Shown: positions 17,395-25,929 of the stretch, piece by piece
Layout: the number at the start of each line of letters is the position of its first letter
Position numbering within the stretch: the first letter of the stretch is position 1
Origin: Akkermansia muciniphila
GTDB lineage: Bacteria; Verrucomicrobiota; Verrucomicrobiia; Limisphaerales; SIAT01
Direction of reading: 5' to 3'
NCBI GenBank assembly: GCA_945900775.1
Contig: CAMDJP010000001.1
Coordinates: forward strand, 1-64,000
Length of the DNA stretch: 64,000 bases
The notes under the pieces: generated by a model
Database searches by the model: none
The model's input: only the letters and a program-made list of their open reading frames with translations
Told to the model about the DNA's origin: nothing
Program-made: the position numbers and the translations under genes

Positions 17395-18936
17395 TCACTC
17401 CCACTCGATGGTTCCGGGCGGCTTGCTGGTGATGTCGAACACGCAGCGGTTGACACCCTTCACCTCATTGATAATCCGGCTGGAAAGCTTCTCGAGGAGC
17501 GGGTAGGGGAGCTTCACCCAGTCGGCGGTCATGCCGTCTTGCGACTCGACGGCGCGGATGGCGAGTGTGTAGTCGTACGTGCGCTCGTCGCCCATGACTC
17601 CGACGCTTTTGCAGGGGAGCAGAACGGCGAAGCTCTGCCAAATCTTGTAGTAGAGGCCGCTCGCCTTCATCTCCTCGACGACGATTGCGTCGGCGTTGCG
17701 GAGGATGGCGCACTTGGCCTCGGTGACTTCGCCCAGGATGCGGACGGCGAGGCCGGGACCGGGGAACGGCTGGCGGTAGACGATTTCCTTGGGGAGGCCG
17801 AGCTCGAGCCCGAGCTGCCGGACCTCGTCCTTGAAGAGGCGGGCGAGCGGCTCGACGAGCTTGAACTTCATGTTCTTTGGCAGGCCGCCAACGTTGTGGT
17901 GGCTCTTGATCATCGCCGCTGGGTTGCCGGCAATCGGGATGGACTCGATGACATCCGGGTAGAGCGTCCCTTGTGCGAGAAACTTGGACTTGCCGGCTCG
18001 CTTGGTGGCGGCTTGGAAGACGTCGATGAAGGCCTTGCCAATGACCTTGCGCTTCCGCTCGGGGTCGGTGACGCCCTTGAGCTTCCTGAGGAAGAGAGCG
18101 GAGGCGTCCTCGTACTGGAGCTTCACCTTGAAGTTTCTGCCAAAGACCTCTTGGACGACCGCGGCTTCATGGGCACGCAGTAGGCCGTTATTGACGAAGA
18201 TACAAGTGAGTTGGTCGCCAATGGCCTTGTGGATGAGTGCGGCGGCGACGGACGAGTCGACTCCCCCGGAGAGACCAAGAATGACGCGCTCGGAGCCGAC
18301 TTGTGCGCGGATCTCCTCGACGGCCTGCTCGACATAGCTGCGCATCGTCCAGCTCTTGCCGCAGCCGCAGACGCCGTGGACAAAGTTGGCGAGGACCTCT
18401 TTGCCGCGAGGGGAGTGGACGACCTCTGGGTGAAACTGAAGGCCGAAGAATTTACGCGCGTGGTCCTCGATGGCGGCGTACTCACTATTCTCGGTGGTGG
18501 CGACCGAGACGAAGCCCTTGGGGAGCTTGGTCAGCTTATCACCGTGGGAGTTCCAGACCTGGAGCGAGTCGGGGAGCTTGCGGAAGAGAGCGCACGAAGC
18601 GTCCTTCACCGTGAGCGTCCCCTTGCCGTACTCGCGCTTGAGGCCCTTCTCCACGCGGCCGCCGAGGAAGTGGGCCAGGAGTTGGACGCCGTAACAGATA
18701 CCGAGGACAGGGACGCCGAAGGCGAAAATCCCCTTGTCGGGCATCGGGGCGCCCTTGGCGTAGACGCTGTTGGGCCCTCCGGAGAGAATGATGCCTTTGG
18801 GGGCGAGCCTGGCGATTTCAGCCGCCGGGGTGTTATACGGGAGGATGGTGGAGTACACGTTGCACTCGCGAATACGGCGCGCGATGACCTGGGTGTACTG
18901 CGATCCGAAATCAAGGATGATAATCTGCTCGTTCAT
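17395..18936 (-). CDS. guaA: GMP synthase (glutamine-hydrolysing)
   Basis: 513 residues from the ATG at 18936 ([16 protein letters not shown]). GuaA converts XMP to GMP with ATP and glutamine. The class I amidotransferase domain has the nucleophile in LGICYGVQ (Cys81) and the His/Glu pair in [10 protein letters not shown]. The ATP pyrophosphatase P-loop is [11 protein letters not shown] near residue 220, and the dimerisation domain ends in the family-typical KPPGTIEWE. The frame continues 21 codons upstream, but homologues start at this Met. Full length and apparently intact. Confidence 0.97.
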   Translation of the reverse strand: MNEQIIILDFGSQYTQVIARRIRECNVYSTILPYNTPAAEIARLAPKGIILSGGPNSVYAKGAPMPDKGIFAFGVPVLGICYGVQLLAHFLGGRVEKGLKREYGKGTLTVKDASCALFRKLPDSLQVWNSHGDKLTKLPKGFVSVATTENSEYAAIEDHARKFFGLQFHPEVVHSPRGKEVLANFVHGVCGCGKSWTMRSYVEQAVEEIRAQVGSERVILGLSGGVDSSVAAALIHKAIGDQLTCIFVNNGLLRAHEAAVVQEVFGRNFKVKLQYEDASALFLRKLKGVTDPERKRKVIGKAFIDVFQAATKRAGKSKFLAQGTLYPDVIESIPIAGNPAAMIKSHHNVGGLPKNMKFKLVEPLARLFKDEVRQLGLELGLPKEIVYRQPFPGPGLAVRILGEVTEAKCAILRNADAIVVEEMKASGLYYKIWQSFAVLLPCKSVGVMGDERTYDYTLAIRAVESQDGMTADWVKLPYPLLEKLSSRIINEVKGVNRCVFDITSKPPGTIEWE

Positions 18937-19003
18937 CTTAAAAAGAAGGCGGAGTCTTTGCCTGCGTGAATCGTTTTTGGCGAGGAAAAACTCAACCACC
19001 AGC

Positions 19004-19360
19004 TCACTGGTTGATGATTTGCACGGTGCCAGTGGCGGGAGTGTAGACGAGTCGTTGATTTGGTGGCAATGGGGGCAGAGCGGTGAGATACCCTTTGACG
19101 ACGACTTCCTGAAGATCTTTTGGGTTACGCCCTTCTGCCGCAGAGAACTGCTGGATGGCCTCCGTAATCTGCAGGAGGTTCAGTTTGCCGACAGCAGCTT
19201 TCTTGCCTTTGTTCACCGCGCCAAGATAGTCCGTTGGCGCATTCAGCGGATTTTCGCCGAGCTTCGGTTCGGGCTTCGCTTTCGGGTTCTCGACGGACTT
19301 TTCACTGCAAGCGATGAAAGCCAATGCAATCAACGTAGCGAGGAGCGAACGGGACTTCAT
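19004..19360 (-). CDS. Small putative lipoprotein
   Basis: 118 residues. [21 protein letters not shown] is a lipoprotein signal peptide with the lipobox cysteine at residue 18. The mature part is Lys/Pro-rich, then [31 protein letters not shown], resembling the short C-terminal pseudopilin-like or competence-type helix-plus-loop proteins found in Verrucomicrobia. No function is assigned. It lies between the htrA and guaA genes on the same strand, 36 bp after htrA. Confidence 0.72.
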   Translation of the reverse strand: MKSRSLLATLIALAFIACSEKSVENPKAKPEPKLGENPLNAPTDYLGAVNKGKKAAVGKLNLLQITEAIQQFSAAEGRNPKDLQEVVVKGYLTALPPLPPNQRLVYTPATGTVQIINQ

Positions 19361-19396
19361 GCGTGCAGTGTGGCGGAAGGTGGATTGGCAGCACCG

Positions 19397-20929
19397 CTAT
19401 TCGCCGCCTTCGCGGAGTACCTCGAGCTTTGTGCCACCCTTCTGGACGAGGTTCAGCAGGACGCCTTTCTTCGGGTTCGCGTCGGTGAAGGCGTCGTTGA
19501 ACTCGTTCACGTTGACGATTTTCTTTTGGTTCACCTCGGTGATGAGATCGCCGAGCTTGATACCGCGGGCCTCTGCGGAGCTCTTCGGGGTCACGGCCGT
19601 GACGACGACGCCGACGGTGGTCTTGAGTTTAAATTTCTCCGCGAGGGTCGGCGTGATGTTCTCGACGGTGAGGCCGAGGCTCTTCGAAATATTTACGCTG
19701 GCTGGTTGGCTCTCGGTTTTTTTGGCTGGGGGCGGAGTTCCTCCTTGCTTGGGTGCCGGCGGGGCGGGCTTGCTGGAAACCTCACTGCCGTCCGGCCACG
19801 CCTCGGGCTTAATCTTCACCTTGATGTTTTTCCCGTTGCGATTGATATCGAGTGTCACGTCGGTGCCGATGCCTTTGGCGCGAACCTGATTGCGAAGTTG
19901 TTGAGAAGAGGCGACAGCCTTGCCGTCCACGGCGGTAATGACGTCGAACGGCTTGAGGTCAGCCTTGGCTCCGGGGCCGCTGGGGTCGATTTCCTTCACC
20001 ACCACGCCGTCGGTGACGCCGCGGACGAGGTTGCGGTACTCGGGATTCTCGCTCAGGCCTTGAATGTCGACGCCGAGCCACGGGCGAATCACCTTACCGT
20101 CGGCGATGATGCGTAGACCGATGTCCTTGGCGAAGTTCGACGGGATGGCGAAGCCGATGCCGGTGCCGATGCCGCGGATCAGAGTGTTGATGCCGATGAC
20201 CTCGCCCTCGATGTTCACGAGCGGGCCACCGGAGTTGCCGGGGTTAATGGGCGCGTCGGTCTGGACGAAATCTTGATCCTGCATCGAAGGATCTTGAATG
20301 ATGCGGTTGCGGCCCTTGGCGCTGACGTGGCCGATGGTGACGGTGTAATCGAGTCGAAACGGCGTGCCGACAGCTATGGCGAATTCGCCGACCCTCACCT
20401 TGTCCGAGTCAGCGAACTTGGCGGGCGTGAGGCCCGAGGCTTTGATCTTGATGACGGCGATGTCCGACTGTGTGTCGATGCCGCGTAGTTCGGCCTCGAA
20501 TTCCTTACCGTCCACGAAGGCGACCTTGATCTTGTCCGCACCCTCGACGACGTGGCGGTTGGTGAGGATGTAGCCGTCCTCGCGCACGACGATGCCGGAG
20601 CCTTGCCTATCGAAGACGGGGTTGCGGCGCTGTTGGGGCACGGGCGCGGATTTCTTTTTCCGCATCTCCTCTTCCATCTGGTCACGGAACTGCTTGGGGA
20701 GGAACTCGAAGAGCGGGTTCTGCTGCGGTGCTTGGTTACGGGCAAAATCGGGCTTTTGCGCGACAGAGATGACGACCACCGACGGCGCGACCTTCTCAGC
20801 CACCTCGACGAAGGCTTGGTTAAGCTGGCGCGCGAGATTGAGCGCCGCGGAATCAGCCGCGTGCAGAGGGGCGGCGAACAACTGGGCGACAAAGATTGCT
20901 ACCGATAACGAAGACCAGAGATGTTTCAT
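19397..20929 (-). CDS. HtrA/DegP-type periplasmic serine protease
   Basis: 510 residues from the ATG at 20929, beginning a signal peptide (MKHLWSSLSVAIFVAQLFAAPLHA split here as one segment to residue 24 with cleavage near HAA). Do-family proteases degrade or refold damaged envelope proteins. The triad is His126 (TNRHVVEG), Asp157 (QSDIAVI) and Ser233 (NPGNSGGPL). The first PDZ domain spans about 270-370. A Pro/Lys linker follows, and a second PDZ domain covers about 415-505 (GVVVTAVTPKSSAEARGIKLG). Start choice is supported by the signal peptide and a candidate promoter 6 nt upstream. Confidence 0.94.
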   Translation of the reverse strand: MKHLWSSLSVAIFVAQLFAAPLHAADSAALNLARQLNQAFVEVAEKVAPSVVVISVAQKPDFARNQAPQQNPLFEFLPKQFRDQMEEEMRKKKSAPVPQQRRNPVFDRQGSGIVVREDGYILTNRHVVEGADKIKVAFVDGKEFEAELRGIDTQSDIAVIKIKASGLTPAKFADSDKVRVGEFAIAVGTPFRLDYTVTIGHVSAKGRNRIIQDPSMQDQDFVQTDAPINPGNSGGPLVNIEGEVIGINTLIRGIGTGIGFAIPSNFAKDIGLRIIADGKVIRPWLGVDIQGLSENPEYRNLVRGVTDGVVVKEIDPSGPGAKADLKPFDVITAVDGKAVASSQQLRNQVRAKGIGTDVTLDINRNGKNIKVKIKPEAWPDGSEVSSKPAPPAPKQGGTPPPAKKTESQPASVNISKSLGLTVENITPTLAEKFKLKTTVGVVVTAVTPKSSAEARGIKLGDLITEVNQKKIVNVNEFNDAFTDANPKKGVLLNLVQKGGTKLEVLREGGE

Positions 20930-20935
20930 AGGGGA

Positions 20936-20964
20936 ATGGTATGTCACGGACGGCACGGCGGCAA
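20936..20964 (-). promoter_or_regulatory. Candidate promoter of the htrA-type gene
   Basis: On the minus strand TTGCCG (20964-20959), 17-nt spacer, TACCAT (20941-20936), then 6 nt to the ATG. The spacing predicts a leaderless or nearly leaderless mRNA. Confidence 0.4.
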
Positions 20965-21006
20965 ACACAACGTTACGTTTATACGACAAGTTTCCTGTGA
21001 CGCGCA

Positions 21007-21035
21007 TTGACTTGTTTTTAGTTGCTCCCTACGGT
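21007..21035 (+). promoter_or_regulatory. Candidate promoter of the zinc-ribbon coiled-coil gene
   Basis: TTGACT (21007-21012), 17-nt spacer, TACGGT (21030-21035), with the ATG at 21056. The -35 box is a five-of-six match. Confidence 0.5.
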
Positions 21036-21055
21036 TCCAGCAACTCGAAAAACGC

Positions 21056-21781
21056 ATGTTTCCCCTCGTTGAAAAGCTCCTAATTCTCCAAGATCGTGAC
21101 CGCCAACTCATTCGCACCCGCGCCGAGTTGGCCGGCCTTGCCCACGAACGTCACAGCATCCAGACCCGTGCCGCCGAGGCTCAGACCGCTCTCACCGCCG
21201 CCCGCGAGCGCGTGAAGCATAACGAGTCCGACCGCAAGAAGCTCGAGTTGGATGCCCAAGCTCAGCAAGCCTCGATTGACAAGTACGCGGGCCAGCAGCT
21301 TCAGACGCGTAAGAACGAGGAATACAGCGCCTTGAGCGAGCAGATCGGCCACTGCAAGAAGGTCATCGCCCAACTGGAGGACCAGCAACTCGAGATCATG
21401 GAGCGCGGCGAGCAGTTGCAGAAAGAGACCGCCGCCGCCAACACCGTTTTCCAAGAGGCCAAGAAGCTGCTCGACGGCCAGTCCACGGCTATCGACGAGC
21501 GCGAGCGCAACCTCAAGCTGCAACTCGCAGACTATGAAATTCAGCGTGTCGCCGCAGGTGCCGAGGTGGATGAGGATGTCCGCACCCGGTACGAACGCTT
21601 ACTTAAGACTAAGGGCGAGAACGTCATTGTCGGTGTCGCCAATGCGGTTTGTGGCGGTTGCCACATGACGCTTCCCACTCAGGTCATCCTCTCCTGCAAA
21701 GCTGATTCCGAGATAAACTTCTGTCCCCACTGCAGCCGCGTGCTCTACTACACGCGCGACATGGAGACGGTCCCCGCCTGA
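21056..21781 (+). CDS. Coiled-coil protein with C-terminal C4 zinc ribbon (CT398/DksA-like organisation)
   Basis: 241 residues. Residues 5-180 form a long antiparallel coiled coil (RDRQLIRTRAELAGLAHE through NLKLQLADYEIQRVAAG). The C-terminal zinc ribbon has CGGCH near 200 (VCGGCHMTLP) and CPHCSRVLYY near 224. This layout matches the zf-RING_7 family typified by chlamydial CT398, which has been linked to sigma54 and secretion partners in Chlamydia. Function in this organism is unknown. The stop lies about 55 bp before the rnpB transcript. Confidence 0.85.
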   Translation: MFPLVEKLLILQDRDRQLIRTRAELAGLAHERHSIQTRAAEAQTALTAARERVKHNESDRKKLELDAQAQQASIDKYAGQQLQTRKNEEYSALSEQIGHCKKVIAQLEDQQLEIMERGEQLQKETAAANTVFQEAKKLLDGQSTAIDERERNLKLQLADYEIQRVAAGAEVDEDVRTRYERLLKTKGENVIVGVANAVCGGCHMTLPTQVILSCKADSEINFCPHCSRVLYYTRDMETVPA

Positions 21782-21798
21782 CCGAGTGCACCCGCGCC

Positions 21799-21827
21799 TT
21801 GTCTTTCCCACCGTTCTCCCGTAGTGT
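21799..21827 (+). promoter_or_regulatory. Promoter of rnpB
   Basis: TTGTCT (21799-21804), 17-nt spacer, TAGTGT (21822-21827). The predicted start falls 8-9 nt later, exactly at the first paired base of the RNase P RNA P1 helix (21836). Confidence 0.6.
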
Positions 21828-21835
21828 GACCTCGG

Positions 21836-22228
21836 TTTTGGAAGGGCGGAGAATCGCTCTCGGGGAAACCCGAGGGAGGAAAGTCCGAACTCCGCAGGGC
21901 GCGATGCCGCGTAACTCCGGTTCAACCGGAGATACACGCGGGCGGTTATGGCGTGAGCCGTGCCGACGGACAGTGCCACAGAGAACATACCGCCAACCGG
22001 CGCAAGCCGGCGGTAAGGGTGAAAAGGTGGGGTAAGAGCCCACCGCGCCAAGCGCAAGCGAGGCGGCACGGAAAACCCCATCGGGTGCAAGGCCAAATAG
22101 GAAACCTTGAGGCTGCCCGCCTCGTGTCCGGCGAAAGCAGGACGGGTTTCGGGTATTGGCCGCTAAGACAAATGATTCTCTCCCCGCGCAAGTGGGTAGA
22201 CAGAAATCGGCTTACAGCCCTTCCAAAA
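21836..22228 (+). ncRNA. rnpB: RNase P RNA, bacterial type A
   Basis: The transcript begins and ends with the perfectly paired P1 strands TTTTGGAAGGGC (21836-21847) and GCCCTTCCAAAA (22217-22228). Hallmark sequences are GAGGAAAGTCCGAACTCC (P4 5' side and P5), GTGCCACAGAGAA near 21973, and the 3' segment CAGAAATCGGCTTACAG (P4 3' region to P1). About 393 nt, a normal size for type A. It is the catalytic RNA that trims tRNA 5' ends. No protein-coding frame here is plausible. Confidence 0.96.
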
Positions 22229-22374
22229 CCACTTCGCCCATTCCTCCAATGTGGGCCTGTTCGAGTTTAATTAAGTTTATCGCGGCGACCGCTCTGCGCG
22301 CGGCATCATCAACGAGTTCTCCCTATTCCGTCTTCATGCCTAGTCAGTCTCGCAGGCGAAGACCGGACTTCTGA

Positions 22375-22403
22375 TTGATTCCTCAGCGACTGTTCGGCAG
22401 AGT
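22375..22403 (+). promoter_or_regulatory. Candidate promoter of the SDR gene
   Basis: TTGATT (22375-22380), 17-nt spacer, CAGAGT (22398-22403), then 8 nt to the ATG. The -10 box is a poor match, but the spacing fits the short-leader pattern seen elsewhere in the window. Confidence 0.3.
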
Positions 22404-22411
22404 CGCCCACG

Positions 22412-23179
22412 ATGTTCAGCTTGAAGGATAAGATTACGCTCGTGACCGGGGCTGGCTCCGGCATCGGTGCGGCTATCGCCGAGACTTTTGCTAGTGCGGG
22501 CGGCTTCGTATTCGTCACTGACCGCGACGAGATCGGCGGCCGCGAAACGATTGGCCGGATTGCTGCTCAGGGTGGTCAGGCAGAATTTCTTTCACTTGAT
22601 GTTTCTAGTGAAGCCGACTCTGCCCGCGTGGCTAAGACCGTTCACGGGCGCTTTGACCGACTCGATGTGTTGGTGAACAATGCCGGCATCGGTCACGTGG
22701 GCACGATGCTCACAACCACCGGCGCCGACCTCGACCGCCTGTACGCAGTGAACGTGCGCGGTATGTTCAACGTGACGAAGGTGTTCATCGAGGGAATGGT
22801 CCAACGCAAGTCGGGAGCGATTGTGAACATGGCCTCGATTGGCGCTGTGGTAGGAGTTCGCGAACGGCTGGCGTATGTCACAACGAAGTTTGCCATTGCT
22901 GGACTCACCAAAGCGATGGCGCTCGATCACGCACTCGATGGCGTGCGTGTGAACTGCATCTGTCCTGGACGCGTGGAAACGCCGTTTGTGACAGGCTGGC
23001 TCAAAAAATATGCCGATCCTGAAAAGGCTTACCGCGATGCGTGCGCGACGCAGGCGGTGAATCGAATGGCCAAGCCGGAAGAGATTGCCGCCGCGGCGCT
23101 CTACCTAGCGAGCGACGAGTCGAGTTTTGTGACGGGCACCGAATTCATCATTGACGGTGGATTTAGTGCTGGGAAATAA
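22412..23179 (+). CDS. Short-chain dehydrogenase/reductase (SDR)
   Basis: 255 residues, classical SDR length. The NAD(P) motif is TGAGSGIGAA (residues 11-20), followed by VLVNNAGIGHVG near 86-97. The catalytic Ser-Tyr-Lys includes YVTTK near 154-158. The C-terminus FVTGTEFIIDGGFSAG is standard for this family. Asp at the end of strand 2 (FVTDRDEIGG) suggests NAD preference. The substrate, probably a sugar or hydroxy acid, cannot be read from the sequence. It is followed at 47 bp by hemQ. Confidence 0.88.
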   Translation: MFSLKDKITLVTGAGSGIGAAIAETFASAGGFVFVTDRDEIGGRETIGRIAAQGGQAEFLSLDVSSEADSARVAKTVHGRFDRLDVLVNNAGIGHVGTMLTTTGADLDRLYAVNVRGMFNVTKVFIEGMVQRKSGAIVNMASIGAVVGVRERLAYVTTKFAIAGLTKAMALDHALDGVRVNCICPGRVETPFVTGWLKKYADPEKAYRDACATQAVNRMAKPEEIAAAALYLASDESSFVTGTEFIIDGGFSAGK

Positions 23180-23226
23180 CCACGGCCGCCTCGCGTCCAA
23201 AGACTGCCAATTTAGTTGAGAAATTT

Positions 23227-24042
23227 ATGAGCCTACCGATTGTGAAACTCGACAAGGGCATCCACGCGATGCACCTCTTTTACCGTATCGACCGCGCGCG
23301 TTGGGCGCAGTTGCCGGCTGGAGAATCAGCGAAGGCGCTCGGATGCTTGGAGGCACTGTGCGCGGCGAACAGTGCTCCATCAAATCCCTCTTTGCGCACG
23401 TATACCAACGTTGGTGGCAAGGCGGATTTCGCCTTCTTCTTGCTCGCGGCTGATTTGGTTCAGCTCGCACAGATGCATCGCGACCTCGAGGCTTGCTTCC
23501 CTCCCGGAACGCTTCAACCGGTTTACAGCTATCTGAGCGTGACGGAGTTGGTCGAGTACATGCCGACGGAGGAGGATTCCAAACGCCGCGTCGCAAACGA
23601 ATTCAAACTCACGCCGGGCACGCCGGAGTTCGATGCGAAGCTGGCCGAACTCGCCAAACTTCGCGCCGAATACGAACAGTACCGTCTCTATCCCGAGCTG
23701 CCCGACTGGGAGGTGATGAGCTTCTACCCGATGCTCAAACGTCGTGACGGCAGTGATAACTGGTACACGCTCGACCTCGAGACTCGGAAAAAACTCATGG
23801 CCGGCCATGCAAGGGTAGGGCGCAAATACGGCGGGCGCGTCTCGCAGCTCATCAGCGGCTCGACCGGTCTTGATAACTTGGAATGGGGTGTCACGTTGAT
23901 GGTGCATCAAGTAGATGCCTTGAAGGAGATTGTGTACGAAATGCGCTTCGATGAAGTGACCGCGCGCTATGGTGGTTTTGGTGATTTTTACGTGAACATC
24001 CGCCTTTCGCCCGCGCAGCTTTGGCCTCATCTGCACCTCTGA
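23227..24042 (+). CDS. hemQ: Coproheme decarboxylase HemQ (chlorite-dismutase family)
   Basis: 271 residues. HemQ converts coprohaem to haem b with peroxide in the coproporphyrin-dependent pathway. The C-terminal half has the family core: SFYPMLKRR with Tyr167, then GHARVGRKYGG with the proximal haem ligand His194, then RVSQLISGSTGLDNLEWGVTL with Gln207 where true chlorite dismutases carry the distal Arg. The N-terminal half is the second ferredoxin-like domain. Genes hemA and hemC, also in this window, feed the same pathway. Confidence 0.9.
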   Translation: MSLPIVKLDKGIHAMHLFYRIDRARWAQLPAGESAKALGCLEALCAANSAPSNPSLRTYTNVGGKADFAFFLLAADLVQLAQMHRDLEACFPPGTLQPVYSYLSVTELVEYMPTEEDSKRRVANEFKLTPGTPEFDAKLAELAKLRAEYEQYRLYPELPDWEVMSFYPMLKRRDGSDNWYTLDLETRKKLMAGHARVGRKYGGRVSQLISGSTGLDNLEWGVTLMVHQVDALKEIVYEMRFDEVTARYGGFGDFYVNIRLSPAQLWPHLHL

Positions 24043-24103
24043 TTCTGCACATCTGGCAACGCCGTTGGGTCGCAAGGCGTTTACCGGCATCCACTTCAGC
24101 CCT

Positions 24104-24132
24104 TGACCTTCGACCATTGCAAGAGTATGTCT
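24104..24132 (+). promoter_or_regulatory. Promoter of the HU/IHF gene
   Basis: TTGACC (24104-24109), 17-nt spacer, TATGTC (24127-24132). This would give a leader of about 40 nt before the ATG at 24178. Confidence 0.5.
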
Positions 24133-24177
24133 TTTAGAGGAGCCAAGCAGTTTCAAATCCAACAGCCTGAATAACCT

Positions 24178-24480
24178 ATGACAAAGCGTGATATCGTGAT
24201 TCGCGTCAGCGACAAGACGAGCCTGACGCAGCAAGAGGTGATGAAGGTGGTGCAGGGAACCTTCGACGCCATTGCCGAGGCGTTAGCGAAAGGAACGACG
24301 GTCGAACTCCGCAACTTCGGCGTATTCGAGGTGAAGGTGCGCAAAGCTCGCGTGGGTCGCAATCCGAACGCCCCCGCGACCGACGTCGCCATCCCCGCGC
24401 GAGCTGTTGTAAAGTTCAAGCCCGGCAAGAACATGCGCCAAGCGGTCATCAAACTTTCGCCCAAGACCGACGCGGTCTGA
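24178..24480 (+). CDS. HU/IHF-family DNA-binding protein
   Basis: 100 residues. The fold is TKRDIVIRVSDKTSLTQQEV (helix 1), FDAIAEALAKGTTVELRNFG (helix 2 and beta start), then the DNA-arm segment GRNPNAPATDVAIPARAVVKFKPGK. The GRNP and P.R..VKFKPGK motifs are diagnostic. It binds and bends DNA as a dimer. Sequence alone does not separate HU from IHF subunits, although LRNFGVFEVK is more IHF-like. It has its own promoter and terminator. Confidence 0.95.
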   Translation: MTKRDIVIRVSDKTSLTQQEVMKVVQGTFDAIAEALAKGTTVELRNFGVFEVKVRKARVGRNPNAPATDVAIPARAVVKFKPGKNMRQAVIKLSPKTDAV

Positions 24481-24504
24481 AACAAATTTCGGCCCGGACT
24501 CTTT

Positions 24505-24533
24505 GGTGTCCGTTTATGTGGACGCCTTTTTTG
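24505..24533 (+). terminator. Rho-independent terminator of the HU/IHF gene
   Basis: GGTGTCC (24505-24511) pairs with GGACGCC (24520-24526) through an 8-nt loop, with one G-T pair, and is followed by six T residues. Confidence 0.75.
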
Positions 24534-24605
24534 TTGTTTGGCGCGGCGAAATGGCCAATGGTCTCGGCTTCATAAGCAGCCGCTTGTGGCAGGCTGTACA
24601 CTCAC

Positions 24606-25859
24606 ATGGAAAGACTGCCCGGATTCCGCGACTTCTACCCCGAGCCGCTCCCCAACGCCGACGCGTGGAGCGCCGACGCGCGCAACCATATCTTCCGCGC
24701 CTGGCGCGAGACGGCCCGCCGCTACGGCTTCCGCGAGTACGACGGTCCGCCGCTCGAGTCGCTCGAGCTCTTCACCCTGAAGAGCGGCGACGAGATCGTC
24801 GACCAACTCTTCAACTTCGTGGACAAAGGGGAGCGCGCCGTGGCGATGCGGCCCGAGATGACACCGACCCTCGCCCGCATGATTGCCACGAGCGAGCGAG
24901 CCTATAAGAAGCCGATCAAGTGGTTCGCTCTCCCACAGCTCTTCCGCTACGAGAAGCAGCAGAAAGGTCGGCTTCGCGAACACTTCCAGCTCAACTGCGA
25001 CATCTTCGGCGAGGCCGACACAGCCGCCGACGCTGAGCTCATCGCGCTCCTCATCGATACCCTTCGCGCCTTGGGCCTTTCGAGCGACGACTTCGTCATA
25101 CGGCTCTCCAGTCGCAACGCTTGGCAGGAGTTCTTCGCCAAGCGCTGCGCCGACGAGTCCAAGGCCTACGCCTTCTACCAGGTCATCGACAAACTCGCAC
25201 GCGAGTCGGCCGAGAACAGCCACGCCCGGCTCGCCGCGCTCGGCTTCTCGCTCGACGAGGTGCGCGCCTTCATCGCCGCAGGCGAGCCCACGGCCGAGTT
25301 GCGCAGCGTACTCGACAGCCTCACCGCGCGCGGGCTCGGCGCCTTCGTGCAGGTCGACTACAACGTCATCCGCGGGCTTGCCTACTACACTGGCGTCGTC
25401 TTCGAGGCATTCGACAAGAAGGGCGAGTTTCGCGCCATCGCAGGCGGCGGTCGCTACAATAACCTCGTCAAGCTCATCTCCGGCGGAAAGGTGGACCTCC
25501 CGGCCCTCGGTTTCGGCATGGGGGACGTCGTCTTACTCGAGCTAATCAAGTCTCGCGGCCTCCTGCCGAAGTTCACCGCCGGGGTGGACGTCGTCGCGCT
25601 CGTCGAGGACGAGGCACTCCGACCCGAGACGCTCGCCCTCGTGCAGCGGCTTCGCGAGGCCGGCTTCGCCGCGGACTTCTCGCTCGTACCGGTGAAGGGG
25701 GATAAGCAGTTCAAGCGTGCTCTCGAGCTCGGTGCGGCCCATACCGTCCGCCTCGAACGCAGCCCGGAAGGCGAGGTTGTGGCTCGCCTCAAGCACCTCC
25801 AGACGCGCGAGGAGAAGGTGCTCGCGCCGGACACCGTCGTGGCCGCGCTCGGGCGTTAA
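24606..25859 (+). CDS. hisS: Histidyl-tRNA synthetase
   Basis: 417 residues. Class II synthetase charging tRNA-His. Motif 1 region: PGFRDFYPE at the N-terminus and LFTLKSGDEIVDQLFNF. Motif 2: RPEMTPTLARM and FRYEKQQKGRLREHFQLNCDIFG. The HisRS-specific segment GLAYYTGVVFEAFDKKGEFRAIAGGGRYNNL is at about 255-285 (quoted in part). Motif 3 lies in PALGFGMGDVVL. The C-terminal anticodon domain ends at 417. The gene uses an unusually high fraction of GC-ending codons. Confidence 0.95.
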   Translation: MERLPGFRDFYPEPLPNADAWSADARNHIFRAWRETARRYGFREYDGPPLESLELFTLKSGDEIVDQLFNFVDKGERAVAMRPEMTPTLARMIATSERAYKKPIKWFALPQLFRYEKQQKGRLREHFQLNCDIFGEADTAADAELIALLIDTLRALGLSSDDFVIRLSSRNAWQEFFAKRCADESKAYAFYQVIDKLARESAENSHARLAALGFSLDEVRAFIAAGEPTAELRSVLDSLTARGLGAFVQVDYNVIRGLAYYTGVVFEAFDKKGEFRAIAGGGRYNNLVKLISGGKVDLPALGFGMGDVVLLELIKSRGLLPKFTAGVDVVALVEDEALRPETLALVQRLREAGFAADFSLVPVKGDKQFKRALELGAAHTVRLERSPEGEVVARLKHLQTREEKVLAPDTVVAALGR

Positions 25860-25929
25860 TCAGAGAAAGGTTGGACAGGGCAAGGTCTCTTCGCCATCTT
25901 TCGGACGGTTTCAGGACAGAAGGTTTTCT

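Noticed and set aside
17539..18969. Long open frames on the plus strand opposite guaA (for example 17539-18183 and 18211-18969)
   Set aside because: They are antisense to a full-length guaA with intact motifs; their translations are low in complexity and match no family. High GC makes such frames long by chance.
21799..22374. Small protein-coding frames in the rnpB region
   Set aside because: The sequence folds as RNase P RNA with matching P1 ends and conserved core motifs.
24570..25223. Open frame antisense to hisS, 217 codons
   Set aside because: hisS is intact with all class II motifs. The antisense product is rich in Val/Leu/Glu with no recognisable domain.
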